A DNA stretch of 64,000 bases from an uncultured Veillonella sp. (GCF_900545795.1 NZ_URAR01000010.1:1-64000), one strand, 5' to 3'; shown: positions 1 to 9,484, counted from the stretch's first letter. Numbers and translations are program-made. The notes: generated by a model from the letters alone, not told the origin.

Positions 1-87
1 TATGTTCATTTCGTATTGAAATGATTACCTTACATTGTTCAGTTTTCAAAGATCTATCAGGCTTTTTTAACGTCGGTCCCTAGCGAC
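1..87 (-). promoter_or_regulatory. Probable rRNA operon leader, running off the left edge
   Basis: Read on the minus strand, this stretch lies just downstream of a near-consensus promoter. It contains TTTGAAAACTGAACA, a sequence typical of leaders and spacers next to 16S or 23S rRNA in Firmicutes. No rRNA sequence itself lies in the window. That an rRNA gene follows to the left is inferred from this motif and the promoter strength. Confidence 0.6.
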
Positions 88-93
88 TTAATT

Positions 94-122
94 ATTTTAC
101 CAATTTTGTTTTTTCTTGTCAA
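94..122 (-). promoter_or_regulatory. Strong sigma-A type promoter, probably of an rRNA operon
   Basis: On the minus strand the -35 box TTGACA (117-122) and the -10 box TAAAAT (94-99) are 17 bases apart. An A/T-rich tract with runs of A lies immediately upstream (about 123-165) and resembles an UP element. Transcription would start near 87 and leave the window to the left. Confidence 0.75.
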
Positions 123-285
123 CTACTTTTTAATGCTTTTTTCAAAACTTTTTTCTTTCATAAAAACTTAGAAATCAGCTAATAGTTCACATAAAACAAC
201 TCGGTCATCTAATCATTCCGTTACCTACTACACTCTATAATGTATATAAATTACACATAGTATACTAGGCCCCACAAAAAGAAAG

Positions 286-313
286 AAAAATGCTGACCGA
301 GGTCAGCATTTTT
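286..313 (-). terminator. Terminator of the tRNA cluster
   Basis: Hairpin with an 8-bp stem (TGCTGACC / GGTCAGCA) and a 2-base loop, flanked by five A and five T. It lies just past the last tRNA on the minus strand. It could also work on the plus strand, but no plus-strand gene precedes it. Confidence 0.85.
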
Positions 314-315
314 AG

Positions 316-391
316 TGGTGACTCACCCGCGACTCGAACGCGGGACACCCTGATTAAAAGTCAGGTGCTCTGCCAACTGAGCTAGTGAGTC
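316..391 (-). tRNA. tRNA-Lys (anticodon TTT)
   Basis: A complete cloverleaf can be folded on the minus strand. The acceptor stem is GACTCAC/GTGAGTC, the anticodon loop is CTTTTAA, the T arm contains GTTCGAGTC, and CCA is encoded. It is the last gene of a three-tRNA cluster. Confidence 0.95.
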
Positions 392-395
392 ATAC

Positions 396-470
396 TGGCA
401 GGGGCGGCTGGGATCGAACCAGCGCATAATGGAGTCAAAGTCCATTGCCTTACCACTTGGCGACGCCCCT
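396..470 (-). tRNA. tRNA-Gln (anticodon TTG)
   Basis: Minus-strand cloverleaf of 75 nt. The acceptor stem starts AGGGGCG and pairs with CGCCCCT, the anticodon loop is CTTTGAC, the T loop has GGTTCGATCC, and CCA is encoded. It is the middle gene of the cluster, only a few bases from its neighbours. Confidence 0.95.
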
Positions 471-477
471 AAAAATG

Positions 478-554
478 TGGGGTGAGTAGTGGGGATCGAA
501 CCCACGCATAACGGAGCCACAATCCGCCGTGTTAACCGCTTCACCATACCCACC
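478..554 (-). tRNA. tRNA-His (anticodon GTG)
   Basis: Minus-strand cloverleaf with acceptor GTGGGTA/TACTCAC, anticodon loop TTGTGGC and encoded CCA. An extra G at 554 can pair with C73, the G-1:C73 pair characteristic of histidine tRNA. It is the first gene of the cluster, about 40 bases after its promoter. Confidence 0.95.
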
Positions 555-594
555 ACTGTGGATTTACAGGGAACAGTGCCCCGTAACGAAAATT

Positions 595-624
595 AGTATA
601 TCACCGCCACGGGGACTCTGTCAA
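595..624 (-). promoter_or_regulatory. Promoter of the tRNA cluster
   Basis: Minus-strand -35 TTGACA (619-624) and -10 TATACT (595-600) with an 18-base spacer, about 40 bases upstream of tRNA-His. A CCCCGT ... ACGGGG inverted repeat brackets the -10 box. Confidence 0.8.
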
Positions 625-685
625 CACCTTTTTTACAAATTTATAAATTCTTTTATTCGAGCCTATAACAAGTTAATAACTAGAC

Positions 686-1534
686 CTATTTACTCTCTGC
701 AATCCCCAAATACTCTTTTACAAAATTTGGCAATGCAAAGGCTGCTTTATGAATCTCTTGATTATAATACTTCGTTTTGAAATTCTGCACTCTATTAGGC
801 TCCCATGCAAGTGGATTATACGTCTTAGAGCCTAGTGTAAAGCAATGCATGCCTGTTGGGTAAATAGGAATATAAGACATGAATAAATTAGTATAAGGGA
901 AGTGTTTGTCCACAAAACCAAACACTTTCTTTACTAATGGCTGATGCATCATAGGTGATTCTGTCTGTTGTACAAATAAACCATCAGGCTTCAATGCTTT
1001 TAATGTATTAGCATAAAACTCTTCTGTAAAGAGTCCTTCCCCTGGTCCAATAGGATCAGAACAATCCACAATAATAACATCATATGCATTTTCAGCTGCT
1101 TCCATATGAGCAATGCCATCGCCAATTTTTACAGTCAATTTAGGGTGATTGTTAATCATTGCGTCTGCTATAGTCGGTAAATATTCTTTAGCTAATTCTA
1201 CTACTTTACCATCAATTTCTACCATTGTAACAGATTCAACACAGTCATGACGTACGCATTCTCTAGCTACGCCACCATCACCACCACCAATAATCAACAC
1301 ATGTTTTGGATTCGGATGCAAGAACAAAGGAATATGAGCAATCATTTCATGATAGAAAAACTCTTCACGCTCAGATGTTTGAAACACGCCATCTAGGACT
1401 AGCATATTGCCGTATTCTAAGCTATGTGCTACTTCGATAGTCTGAAACTCTGAAGCACCTTTATATAAAATTTTATCTACTTCTGCTCTTAATGTTAAAT
1501 GTTCTGATTGACGTTCTTCAATCCATTGCGTCAT
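686..1534 (-). CDS. speE: Spermidine (polyamine) synthase
   Basis: Transfers an aminopropyl group from decarboxylated S-adenosylmethionine to a diamine (normally putrescine to spermidine) in the cytosol. The 282-residue protein has the family fold: an N-terminal beta domain, then a Rossmann methyltransferase-like core with IIGGGDGGVARE (decarboxylated SAM loop). VDCSDPIGP carries the catalytic Asp region, and YIPIYPTGMH lies near the substrate site. The ATG at 1534 is chosen because AGGAGG sits 8 bases before it; a TTG two codons upstream is too close to that site. It is the last gene of an apparent tcdA-ppiB-peptidase-speE operon, six to twelve bases after its neighbour. The exact diamine substrate cannot be told from sequence. 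Confidence 0.93.
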   Translation of the reverse strand: MTQWIEERQSEHLTLRAEVDKILYKGASEFQTIEVAHSLEYGNMLVLDGVFQTSEREEFFYHEMIAHIPLFLHPNPKHVLIIGGGDGGVARECVRHDCVESVTMVEIDGKVVELAKEYLPTIADAMINNHPKLTVKIGDGIAHMEAAENAYDVIIVDCSDPIGPGEGLFTEEFYANTLKALKPDGLFVQQTESPMMHQPLVKKVFGFVDKHFPYTNLFMSYIPIYPTGMHCFTLGSKTYNPLAWEPNRVQNFKTKYYNQEIHKAAFALPNFVKEYLGIAESK

Positions 1535-1546
1535 ATCCAATTCCTC

Positions 1547-2194
1547 CTAAACTACTTTACTTGCTGTATTTAACTTTTGAACATACGCAAAACTACCGCC
1601 TAAGATAGTATCCTTCAACCATTTAGTTAGTGAGAATTCACGCGCTATTTCTTCATCATATACAACGCATCGCACATCGTCTCCATCATCAGTTAACTTT
1701 ACAATAGGTACCCAATGCCAAGTAGACAATTCTTTTTCACGTCCTCTATGACGATTTAAAAATGCCACTGGTGAGTCATTGCCTAAACCTTGTTTAATAA
1801 AATTAACGACTTCGGAAAGTGGTGCACGACTTACAGCAAAAGGATAAATACCCATCATTTTAACCGTGTAGGGCAAACCCTTATCTTTAATATAGTTTTC
1901 CAAACCTTCTTCTAGCCATTGTGTTTTATATAAACCACCACCAAAACGGGGCTTTACATAATTAAACACTTCTTCCATACGCTTTAAGGCTGCTTCGCCA
2001 TCAGCGCTGGTATTTAGATCAAGAATTTGATCGCGAAATTGTACATAACTAATTAACTGTGTTGCCGTTGTAGGGCCACAACCAGCTAATCGTTGCCAAT
2101 CATCGTGGTACCATTCTTGGTTGTATCCATAGGAGTGGCGCCCATCTTTTTCAACCTGCAACCACTCTGGATGTTTGATTGTCAAACTTTCCAT
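1547..2194 (-). CDS. Papain-like (C39-like) cysteine peptidase family protein
   Basis: A 215-residue protein of no firmly known role. Near residue 38 it has GCGPTTA, the Gln/Cys-Gly-Pro-Thr context around the nucleophile of C39-like peptidases. Near residue 161 it has HWVPIVKL, which fits the catalytic His strand of that fold. No signal peptide or membrane segment is visible, so it should be cytosolic. It lies 6 bases before the speE reading frame and 30 bases after ppiB, so co-transcription is likely. A role in processing or hydrolysing a peptide or amide (perhaps a polyamine conjugate) is only a guess. Confidence 0.65.
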   Translation of the reverse strand: MESLTIKHPEWLQVEKDGRHSYGYNQEWYHDDWQRLAGCGPTTATQLISYVQFRDQILDLNTSADGEAALKRMEEVFNYVKPRFGGGLYKTQWLEEGLENYIKDKGLPYTVKMMGIYPFAVSRAPLSEVVNFIKQGLGNDSPVAFLNRHRGREKELSTWHWVPIVKLTDDGDDVRCVVYDEEIAREFSLTKWLKDTILGGSFAYVQKLNTASKVV

Positions 2195-2224
2195 ACCAGG
2201 TCCAACCCTCTTTTTCTTCTCTTA

Positions 2225-2656
2225 CTACGCTTCAACAACTTCCACAGAAAGCATGCGGTCGCCTTGATTAATGCGGTCTACAATATCCATGCCTTCAATA
2301 ACTTTACCAAATACAGTGTGAACTCCATCTAAATGAGGTTGTGGCTCATATACAATGAAGAACTGGCTGCCACCAGTATTAGGACCGCGATGTGCCATAG
2401 ATAAAGCACCACGATCATGTTTGTGTGGGTTGCCTACTAATTCATCTTTGATTGTATAGCCAGGACCACCTGTGCCATTACCATTAGGGCAACCACCTTG
2501 AGCTACGAAACCAGGGATTACGCGATGGAATGTTAAACCATCATAGAAACCTTCCTTAATTAATTTTTCAAAATTCTCCACTGTACCAGGAGCTTCTTTT
2601 TCAAATAATTCGATTTTAATATCGCCTTTTTCCATATGAATAATTGCTTGTTTCAT
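2225..2656 (-). CDS. ppiB: Cyclophilin-type peptidyl-prolyl cis-trans isomerase
   Basis: Cytosolic cyclophilin of 143 residues, a usual length for the short bacterial form. It catalyses cis-trans isomerisation of Xaa-Pro bonds during folding. Diagnostic motifs are [13 protein letters not shown] (with the catalytic Arg), GGSQFFI and [13 protein letters not shown]. Its ATG directly abuts the tcdA stop (TAAATG), and its GGAGG ribosome binding site lies inside the end of tcdA, which indicates translational coupling. Confidence 0.95.
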   Translation of the reverse strand: MKQAIIHMEKGDIKIELFEKEAPGTVENFEKLIKEGFYDGLTFHRVIPGFVAQGGCPNGNGTGGPGYTIKDELVGNPHKHDRGALSMAHRGPNTGGSQFFIVYEPQPHLDGVHTVFGKVIEGMDIVDRINQGDRMLSVEVVEA

Positions 2657-3358
2657 TTATTCTACCTCCAATAAAGTTCGTAATACATAACTAGCCAACA
2701 TAAGTCCAGAAACAGAAGGCACAAAGCCACAAGAGCCTGGACTTCTGGAGTCATCATCGCGAGTTGGCGTCATTGGTTTTTCCGTCGAAAACACTACTGG
2801 TTGACGTTTAATGCCACGCTTTCTAAGCTCACGGCGCACCACTTTTGCCAAAGGGCAAGTATGGGTTTTGCTAATATCAGCAATAGTCAACATTTCTGGA
2901 TGCATTTTATTGCCTGTTCCCATAGAAGAAATACAAGGAATACCTAGTTTCTGACACTCTTCGATAATAGCTAATTTCGCCGTTACCATATCTATAGCAT
3001 CAATAACAAAATCCACCTTAATATCTTCAAAAAACGTAGGATACTCGTCCTTGGTATACACAATATCATATGTGTCTACTACCATATCAGGGCGAATGGA
3101 TAAAGCGCGCTCCTTTGCCACTTCTACCTTACGGCGGCCAATGGTGGCCTGAGTAGCAATAAGCTGACGGTTTAAATTACTCACTGTTACTTTATCCCCA
3201 TCAATGAGTACTAAGCGACCTACGCCGGTGCGTACTAATGCTTCCATAGCAAAACCACCAACGCCACCACAGCCAAACAAGGCTACGGACTTGGTCCCCA
3301 AATCCGCCATTTTTTCTTTTCCCACTAACCACTCTAAACGAGTAAACATATGCTCCAT
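2657..3358 (-). CDS. tcdA: tRNA threonylcarbamoyladenosine dehydratase (TcdA/CsdL)
   Basis: E1-like ThiF-family ATP-dependent enzyme that cyclises t6A37 in tRNA to ct6A. The adenylation domain shows ALFGCGGVGG (nucleotide loop), LIDGDKVTVSNLNRQ and the DAID metal/ATP region. The C-terminal part has TPTRDDDSRSPGSCGFVPS, typical of the YgdL group. ATG at 3358 is preferred (GGAG 7 bases upstream) over a TTG at 3364, giving 233 residues. It is the first gene of the operon with ppiB, the C39-like protein and speE. ThiF and MoeB relatives share the fold, but length and the C-terminal motif favour TcdA. Confidence 0.88.
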   Translation of the reverse strand: MEHMFTRLEWLVGKEKMADLGTKSVALFGCGGVGGFAMEALVRTGVGRLVLIDGDKVTVSNLNRQLIATQATIGRRKVEVAKERALSIRPDMVVDTYDIVYTKDEYPTFFEDIKVDFVIDAIDMVTAKLAIIEECQKLGIPCISSMGTGNKMHPEMLTIADISKTHTCPLAKVVRRELRKRGIKRQPVVFSTEKPMTPTRDDDSRSPGSCGFVPSVSGLMLASYVLRTLLEVE

Positions 3359-3426
3359 GCTCAAACTCCAACAATCTCAATCAAACGATGTATTTCTTAT
3401 TTCTTACTCTTAACTTTTATTTAAAA

Positions 3427-3798
3427 TTAACGCTTAGCAGGAATTACTTCCAACCAATATCCATCTGGGTCAGCGATAAAATAAATCCCCATATTAGGAT
3501 TTTCATACACAATGCAACCCATTTCTTCGTGTAATTTATGAGCCCCTTCATAATCATCCACTTTAAAGGCTAAATGGAATTCATTGTCCCCTAAATTATA
3601 TGGACGATCCCAGTCGCGAAGCCAAGTTAACTCTAATTGATGAGGGCTATCTGGACCATCTAAATATACAATCTTAAACGCTCCATCTTCTGGTTCAATA
3701 CGACGACCAGGTTTCAAACCTAAGGCTTTGTCATAAAAAGCTATGCTCTTGTCTAAATCTTTAACATTAAAATTATTGTGAGCCATAACGAATTTCAT
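3427..3798 (-). CDS. gloA: Lactoylglutathione lyase / glyoxalase I family protein
   Basis: A 123-residue single vicinal-oxygen-chelate protein of the usual GloA length. It starts with AHNNFNVKDLDKSIAFYDKAL and has LELTW, FHLAFKVDD and a terminal DPDGYWLEVI, which place the expected metal ligands (His, Glu, His, Glu). The expected reaction is detoxification of methylglyoxal as its thiol adduct. Whether glutathione or another thiol is used cannot be seen. AAAGGAG precedes the ATG. Confidence 0.85.
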   Translation of the reverse strand: MKFVMAHNNFNVKDLDKSIAFYDKALGLKPGRRIEPEDGAFKIVYLDGPDSPHQLELTWLRDWDRPYNLGDNEFHLAFKVDDYEGAHKLHEEMGCIVYENPNMGIYFIADPDGYWLEVIPAKR

Positions 3799-3954
3799 CC
3801 GTAACCACTCCTTTCAAACTATTACATTTTATAGTTATATACGATTAATATACCGTCCCTTATATCCTACTAAATACAAGGGTACTGCGTATATAGTATC
3901 ATATTTTTCTATATATTGCTATATTTCGATATAGTGAATTCCTACAATCGACTC

Positions 3955-6900
3955 TTACGGCACCACAAATTTCGCTACACTACCTTGTTCCACTGGTTTC
4001 ACTTCTAAGTGCGCCGGAATTCTAGATTTTAGCTCCGGCACATGAGATATAATCCCCACCAGGCGACCACTAGCTTGTAATTCTAAAAGGCTTTCCATAG
4101 CTACATCTAATGAATCAGGATCCAAGGTTCCAAAGCCTTCATCAATAAATATGGTATCTAAATGAACGCCACCTGCATATGCTTGAATCACATCAGCGAG
4201 CCCCATGGCTAGAGATAAAGAGGCTAAAAAAGTTTCCCCACCTGATAAAGTATTCGCCGGTCGCGCTACGCCCGTATAATTATCGAATACAGATAAATCT
4301 AATCCGCGATGTCCTCGCCCTAAACCTTCCACTGGGGTCCGCTGTAATTCATAACGCTGACGGCTCATGCGCCGAAGCCGTAAATTAGCAGCACTCACTA
4401 CTTCCTCCAATATGGCCCCTAGAACATAGAGCTCAAACGTTACACCACGCAAGCCTGTAGTTCCACCATTAGCCATATCAGACAAATTATACAAAAACTC
4501 GCTGCGCTTAGTAATTTCCAAATTATTTGCCACTAAGGCAGTATATTGAGCCAGCACCTTTTTTAAACGCGCCACTTCTTTTTCATTTACCGCCACAGCT
4601 TGCAAACCAGTTTCATACGCAGCAGCTAATTCTTTGACCACTTCTTCTGTAATTTGAACCGGCATAGATTCGCTTTTAAAAGCCTCCCCTGCCTGTTTAC
4701 CTTCAACAGTTATGTCCAAAAGCGTGTCCGAACCGCCTAAATCATTAACGCCACGCTCATCTATAGCAATCCATTCCGCTTCCGCTATGGACAGCGAAGA
4801 CTCAATAGTTTGCCTTTGCTTTTCTAATTCATCAAGGCGAGTTCGCACCTGTACGCAAGCTTCTTTATATCGTTCCCACTGTTGCTCTAGTGCGTGCTGC
4901 TCATCACTAAGTTGGACTAATTCATTCAAACGCTCATCACTTAACCCAGCCTTTTCTACAGCCTCTACATACTGCTTACGAGCTGCAGACTGCGCTTCTA
5001 AGCTATTATCCAACTGCTCTCTTAGATTCACTTGATTGGCCAAACAGGTCGTGTGTTCTCTATCAATAGCCTTCCACTTTTCATCATAAGTGTTTAGCTC
5101 TTCTTTATACTGTTTAAGCCATGACTCGATCTCTTTTCGTTTAGCCATCCACGCATTCCAATCATCAGTCGGCATATAACGACTCAAAGTCTCAATACCG
5201 CTTGTCAGTGCTACCTGCTGATTCTTTAGCCCCTGATAAGCCACTTGTACCGCATCAAGCTCTGCTTGCAAAGATTTTTGACTCTCCTCGCTCTTCTGTA
5301 ACCGCTGTTCCAGCGTGGCCAAGTCGTTTCGTCCATTTTGGATATGAGCTAACACAATTTCATACGTCTCTAAAGCCTGTTCAAGCTCATGAATAGGTAC
5401 AACACAGGCTATAGAGGCCTGTATAGTATGAGTAAAAAGGGCCTTTTCTAAGCTCACTAGACCATAGATTTTGCCATCTACTAAATTACTAGCTACTAAA
5501 GACTCCATAGAGCCTAATCGTTTTACGACTTCAGCCTTAGCATCTATAATCCCAAGAGCTTTTTCCCACGCTTTAAAGTCTTCATTCCAACTATCTATCC
5601 ACAGTTCTACCTGATGCTGCGCTTGCTCACAATGCTCAGCACCGGCCTTGACTTGCTCTTCAATGTGATTCCAATTTGTCTGCGCCCTAGAATGAGCACC
5701 TAAAGCCTCTTTATAGGCTAACTCCAACTGCGCTAAACGGTTTTTATCAAACTGCTCTGGATAAATGGCTTTTTTAGGATGATCTGAGGAGCCACAAACA
5801 GGACAAGGTTCATTTAATACTAAACGTTCTGCTAAAACAGCCGCCTCTTGTTGTGAGACTAGTTCCTTTTCTAATAAAACAGCGTGCTCCGCCTCAAGCT
5901 CAGCAGTCTTAGCCTTAGCTAAGACTAGTTCCGCACCCTTAGACCTTACCAGCAGTTCTTCATACTGTTTCCATCCGTCTTGCCAACTGTCCCAAGCTCG
6001 TCGCCCTGCTTGACACTGCATTTGCATTTGCAAATATAAGGCTTCATGCTGAACTAATTCACTTAATTGTGCACGAGCCTCTTGATCTCTTTCCAATTCC
6101 TTAGCCTTTAACTCTGAGGTCTTTTGCTGTGTTTCAATTAGCTGAGCCTTAGCATCTAACTGACTATTTAAATTTCGCAACTCCGCCTTCTGTTGCAAAA
6201 GTTCATCATATTTTTCTTGAATACTATCAGCTTGTTGTAAAAAGCTTTGATAGGATTCATATTGTTCTTTTTTATCCTCTAGACGTTTTCCGACCAACTT
6301 AAGTTCTTCGACTTGAGACTCTATATCTTTTTGAGTCACTTCTAAAGCTTGTAATTTATGCCTTAAACGTTCCTCCGCTTTGACTAAATCAGCATATTGA
6401 GCCTCATGTAAGCGAATTGTTTCAAAAGCCTTTAACTGCGCCAATGTCTCCCCTAAGGATTGCATTGCCTCATCCTGAGCCGCTAAGTCTGCCTCGTTTT
6501 TTCTTTCTAAAAGTAAGGACTCTTCCAGCTTACGTTGTTGTTCCTTAAGCTCAAACACAAGAGCTGCTTTGTCATAGCGCGCTTTCAGTCCCTTTAAAGC
6601 TGCTGCTGAAGCTTGCCACCCTTTATCTTTTAAAGCTAATAATTCCTCTAGTTCTACTTGCGTACTCACTTGTTCGCTATGCAATAAATACTGCTGCTCA
6701 TCAATTACACTCTTAGCTGATGCAACAACTTGATTGTATTCTTCCTTTAACAATTCTTGCAGTCGTTTAAAAATATCTGTTTTAAACAAGCTATTCATCA
6801 ATGCTTCTCGTTCAGAAGTAGGCGCAACTAAAAGCTTTCTAAATTCCCCTTGAGGTAAGAGAACAACTTGCAAAAACTGATCCACTCGAAAGCCCAAAAT

Positions 6901-7323
6901 CTCTTGTATTTTATTAGCAATATCAGTGCGGCGACTACTGTATTCTTGCCAAGCATCATCCTCCCAAAACCAAAGGATGGCGGTGGCTTCCACCTCGCGC
7001 GTCCCTACGCCGCGTTTTTTCTTCAACGTTTGCTTCGGGGCACGCTCAATTTTATAACGCCTATCGCCAATAGCAAACTCAAATGTCACCACTGTCGGCA
7101 TCGTATCCGTCGCATAATCACTACGCATAGTCTGTCCATTGCGCAGACGTCCACTAGTCTCGCCAAAGAGAGCAAATACCATGGCATCTAAAATACTCGT
7201 TTTACCAGAACCAGTGGGGCCAGAAATAAGGAACAAACTATGCTTCTTTAAATCTTCAAAATTTAAAGTCGTGGTGCCACTAAAGGGGCCAAAGGCACTA
7301 ATATTTAATGATATAGGTCTCAT
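3955..7323 (-). CDS. sbcC: Exonuclease SbcC (Rad50-like ATPase subunit)
   Basis: Large SMC-type subunit of the SbcCD nuclease, which opens hairpins and trims blocked double-strand ends. The N-terminal Walker A is GPTGSGKTS. Two long Gln/Glu/Leu-rich coiled-coil arms flank a zinc-hook CPVC near residue 506. The C-terminal half has the ABC signature LSGGETFLASLSLAMGL and Walker B TIFIDEGFGTLD. The start at 7323 is chosen because AAAGGAGG lies 8 bases upstream and its ATG overlaps the sbcD stop as ATGA; an in-frame extension of 10 residues upstream would lie inside sbcD. Length is 1122 residues, normal for the family. Confidence 0.95.
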   Translation of the reverse strand: MRPISLNISAFGPFSGTTTLNFEDLKKHSLFLISGPTGSGKTSILDAMVFALFGETSGRLRNGQTMRSDYATDTMPTVVTFEFAIGDRRYKIERAPKQTLKKKRGVGTREVEATAILWFWEDDAWQEYSSRRTDIANKIQEILGFRVDQFLQVVLLPQGEFRKLLVAPTSEREALMNSLFKTDIFKRLQELLKEEYNQVVASAKSVIDEQQYLLHSEQVSTQVELEELLALKDKGWQASAAALKGLKARYDKAALVFELKEQQRKLEESLLLERKNEADLAAQDEAMQSLGETLAQLKAFETIRLHEAQYADLVKAEERLRHKLQALEVTQKDIESQVEELKLVGKRLEDKKEQYESYQSFLQQADSIQEKYDELLQQKAELRNLNSQLDAKAQLIETQQKTSELKAKELERDQEARAQLSELVQHEALYLQMQMQCQAGRRAWDSWQDGWKQYEELLVRSKGAELVLAKAKTAELEAEHAVLLEKELVSQQEAAVLAERLVLNEPCPVCGSSDHPKKAIYPEQFDKNRLAQLELAYKEALGAHSRAQTNWNHIEEQVKAGAEHCEQAQHQVELWIDSWNEDFKAWEKALGIIDAKAEVVKRLGSMESLVASNLVDGKIYGLVSLEKALFTHTIQASIACVVPIHELEQALETYEIVLAHIQNGRNDLATLEQRLQKSEESQKSLQAELDAVQVAYQGLKNQQVALTSGIETLSRYMPTDDWNAWMAKRKEIESWLKQYKEELNTYDEKWKAIDREHTTCLANQVNLREQLDNSLEAQSAARKQYVEAVEKAGLSDERLNELVQLSDEQHALEQQWERYKEACVQVRTRLDELEKQRQTIESSLSIAEAEWIAIDERGVNDLGGSDTLLDITVEGKQAGEAFKSESMPVQITEEVVKELAAAYETGLQAVAVNEKEVARLKKVLAQYTALVANNLEITKRSEFLYNLSDMANGGTTGLRGVTFELYVLGAILEEVVSAANLRLRRMSRQRYELQRTPVEGLGRGHRGLDLSVFDNYTGVARPANTLSGGETFLASLSLAMGLADVIQAYAGGVHLDTIFIDEGFGTLDPDSLDVAMESLLELQASGRLVGIISHVPELKSRIPAHLEVKPVEQGSVAKFVVP

Positions 7324-8522
7324 CCCTTGTCCTCCTTTAAAATACGCTCCCACAAACCACTTATATACTGATGCTCTTCAGCAGATAAAGGTTCAGACCG
7401 CACAGCTTGAGTAAATTGTTCAAATAATTCTTGCTCAGATAGCTGTTTATACTGTACGTCCTTTGCCTCTTTTTCCTGTACTAATCGTCCCGTTAACTCA
7501 AGACTCATAGCTAACGGATAGGCCGCACGAAGTCGCGCCATGCCGTCAAGTACAGGAGCTGTATCAGTAAGACGGAACAAAATATAATCTTCTTTATGTT
7601 GCGCTTGTAAATCAGCATTTAATAGTAAATCATCAAAACGACCTTCTAACACTACTACATCATGCAATGGTTTTATAGGTACTTCTTCAATCGAAACAGT
7701 GCCATCAGGTCCTAAATCCACAATAGTAAAGCTTTTTTTATGATGTGCTTCATCAAAAGAATACTTCAGTGGCGAGCCACTATAGCGAATGGATTCACAC
7801 CCCATTTTTTGCGCTCTATGAATATGCCCTAAGGCTGTATATTGAAAAGGGGTAAATACCTGTACATTAATATTTGAAGACCCTCCAATAACAAGAGGGC
7901 GCTCAGATGCAGAAGTTTCACTGCCTGCCACCATTACATGTGCCATAGCAACTGCTCGTGCCCCTAGAGGCACTGTAGATTGCATATAGCAAGACCACGC
8001 CGCATAAGTAGCGCCATACTCAGCCACTACATCTGTATCAACAATGGGTTCGGATAAAGTGCCTTCAGCCTCTAACTTAGCTTGTAATACCTCCAACTCA
8101 TGTTTTACTGACCGCGGTTCCGTAAAAGGGAAGGGGCAAAAATATACTGGCCCCGTAGCATCTTCCAGGCATAGCGGTGCTAAGGCTCGATTCATACGCC
8201 CCCAGATATGAACCCCCATAGGCGACAATAAATCTTTATTGATTTCTAAACGCTCCGCACTATCATGATTGCCCCCAATCACGAGTACTGGAATTTTAAG
8301 CTCTAATGCCACCTTAGCTAGCACCATATCCCATAATTCTACCGCTTCCACGGGCGGTACTGCGCGATCATATACATCACCTGCTATAATCACCACATCA
8401 ATTTGAGCCTCTTTTAATAGCGAGAGAAATTGATGCTCCAATACATAGGCCTGGTCTTCAGTCAAATGACGAGCGTAGAAAATCCGCCCTAAATGCCAAT
8501 CACCAGTATGTAATATCCTCAT
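7320..8522 (-). CDS. sbcD: Exonuclease SbcD (Mre11-like nuclease subunit)
   Basis: Metallophosphoesterase partner of SbcC, 400 residues. Metal ligands can be placed at D8 and H10 (GDWHLGR), D49 (AGDVYDR), N85-H86 (GGNHDS), H195 and the GHIH pair H233/H235. It supplies the ATP-dependent double-strand exonuclease and single-strand endonuclease activity of the complex. It overlaps sbcC by four bases (ATGA), so the two subunits should be made in step. TAAGGAGA precedes the ATG. Confidence 0.95.
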   Translation of the reverse strand: MRILHTGDWHLGRIFYARHLTEDQAYVLEHQFLSLLKEAQIDVVIIAGDVYDRAVPPVEAVELWDMVLAKVALELKIPVLVIGGNHDSAERLEINKDLLSPMGVHIWGRMNRALAPLCLEDATGPVYFCPFPFTEPRSVKHELEVLQAKLEAEGTLSEPIVDTDVVAEYGATYAAWSCYMQSTVPLGARAVAMAHVMVAGSETSASERPLVIGGSSNINVQVFTPFQYTALGHIHRAQKMGCESIRYSGSPLKYSFDEAHHKKSFTIVDLGPDGTVSIEEVPIKPLHDVVVLEGRFDDLLLNADLQAQHKEDYILFRLTDTAPVLDGMARLRAAYPLAMSLELTGRLVQEKEAKDVQYKQLSEQELFEQFTQAVRSEPLSAEEHQYISGLWERILKEDKG

Positions 8523-8589
8523 AGAATCTCCTTACCTACTTCACCAGGATTTATTCATGCTTCATATTGTACAAATTAATCCTATACTA

Positions 8590-9423
8590 TTACCCCTTGT
8601 ACATGCTCCGCAAGAGGGCAATTTCTTTTGCATACCCTTCCAACTCATTAGGCGTTTCTAAATAAAATGGTAAAGCTTTAAATGCTTCATGATTAATAAT
8701 ACGCCCAATGGCCTCTAAACCAATGTGGCCTTCCCCAATTTTTTCATGGCGATCCTTATGCGCACCGCGAGGATTTTTAGAATCATTTAAATGTATAGCA
8801 TGAAGTCGGTCCAAGCCAACAATTCGATCAAACTCCGCCACCACTTCGTCCAGATTGTCTACTACATCGTAACCACCTTCATGGATGTGACACGTATCTA
8901 AGCATACGCCCATATGCTCTTTGAGCTTAACGCCATCAATAATGCGGGCAATTTCTTCAAAGGTCCGTCCCACTTCAGTCCCCTTCCCCGCCATAATTTC
9001 CAATAGCACCGTCGTCTGCATGCCTTCAAAGAGCGTTTCATTCAAAGCTTCTACTATATATTCAATGCCTTGATCTACGCCTTGTTTTACATGACTGCCA
9101 GGATGAAAATTATATAAATGACCTGGTAAATATTCAAGACGTTCCAAATCTTCGCGCATCATATTCTTAGCAAAGCCACGAAGTCCTGGATCAGCAGCGC
9201 AAGTATTCATCGTATACGGAGCATGGCCTAAAATCTTGCCAAAATTATGCTCCTTAGCAAATGCTTCTAAAGCCTTCATATCAGCTTCGTCAAAAGCACG
9301 CGCTTTACCGCCACGAGGATTGCGCGTGAAATACTGGAATGTATTGGCACCTAAACTAAGCGCCTCCTCCCCCATATGTAAATAGCCTTTACTAATTGAT
9401 AAATGACAACCAATCGTTAACAT
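8590..9423 (-). CDS. nfo: Endonuclease IV (AP endonuclease)
   Basis: Cleaves the DNA backbone 5' to abasic sites in base excision repair. The 277-residue TIM-barrel protein has the expected zinc ligand segments: [70 protein letters not shown] (cut here only as a family signature) and FYLETPNE. It lies 67 bases upstream of sbcD on the same strand, making a likely repair operon nfo-sbcD-sbcC. Confidence 0.95.
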   Translation of the reverse strand: MLTIGCHLSISKGYLHMGEEALSLGANTFQYFTRNPRGGKARAFDEADMKALEAFAKEHNFGKILGHAPYTMNTCAADPGLRGFAKNMMREDLERLEYLPGHLYNFHPGSHVKQGVDQGIEYIVEALNETLFEGMQTTVLLEIMAGKGTEVGRTFEEIARIIDGVKLKEHMGVCLDTCHIHEGGYDVVDNLDEVVAEFDRIVGLDRLHAIHLNDSKNPRGAHKDRHEKIGEGHIGLEAIGRIINHEAFKALPFYLETPNELEGYAKEIALLRSMYKG

Positions 9424-9484
9424 CTATACTCTCCTTTAATAATATAAATTTTCTAAAGAAATATACTCAATACTAGTATAACAA

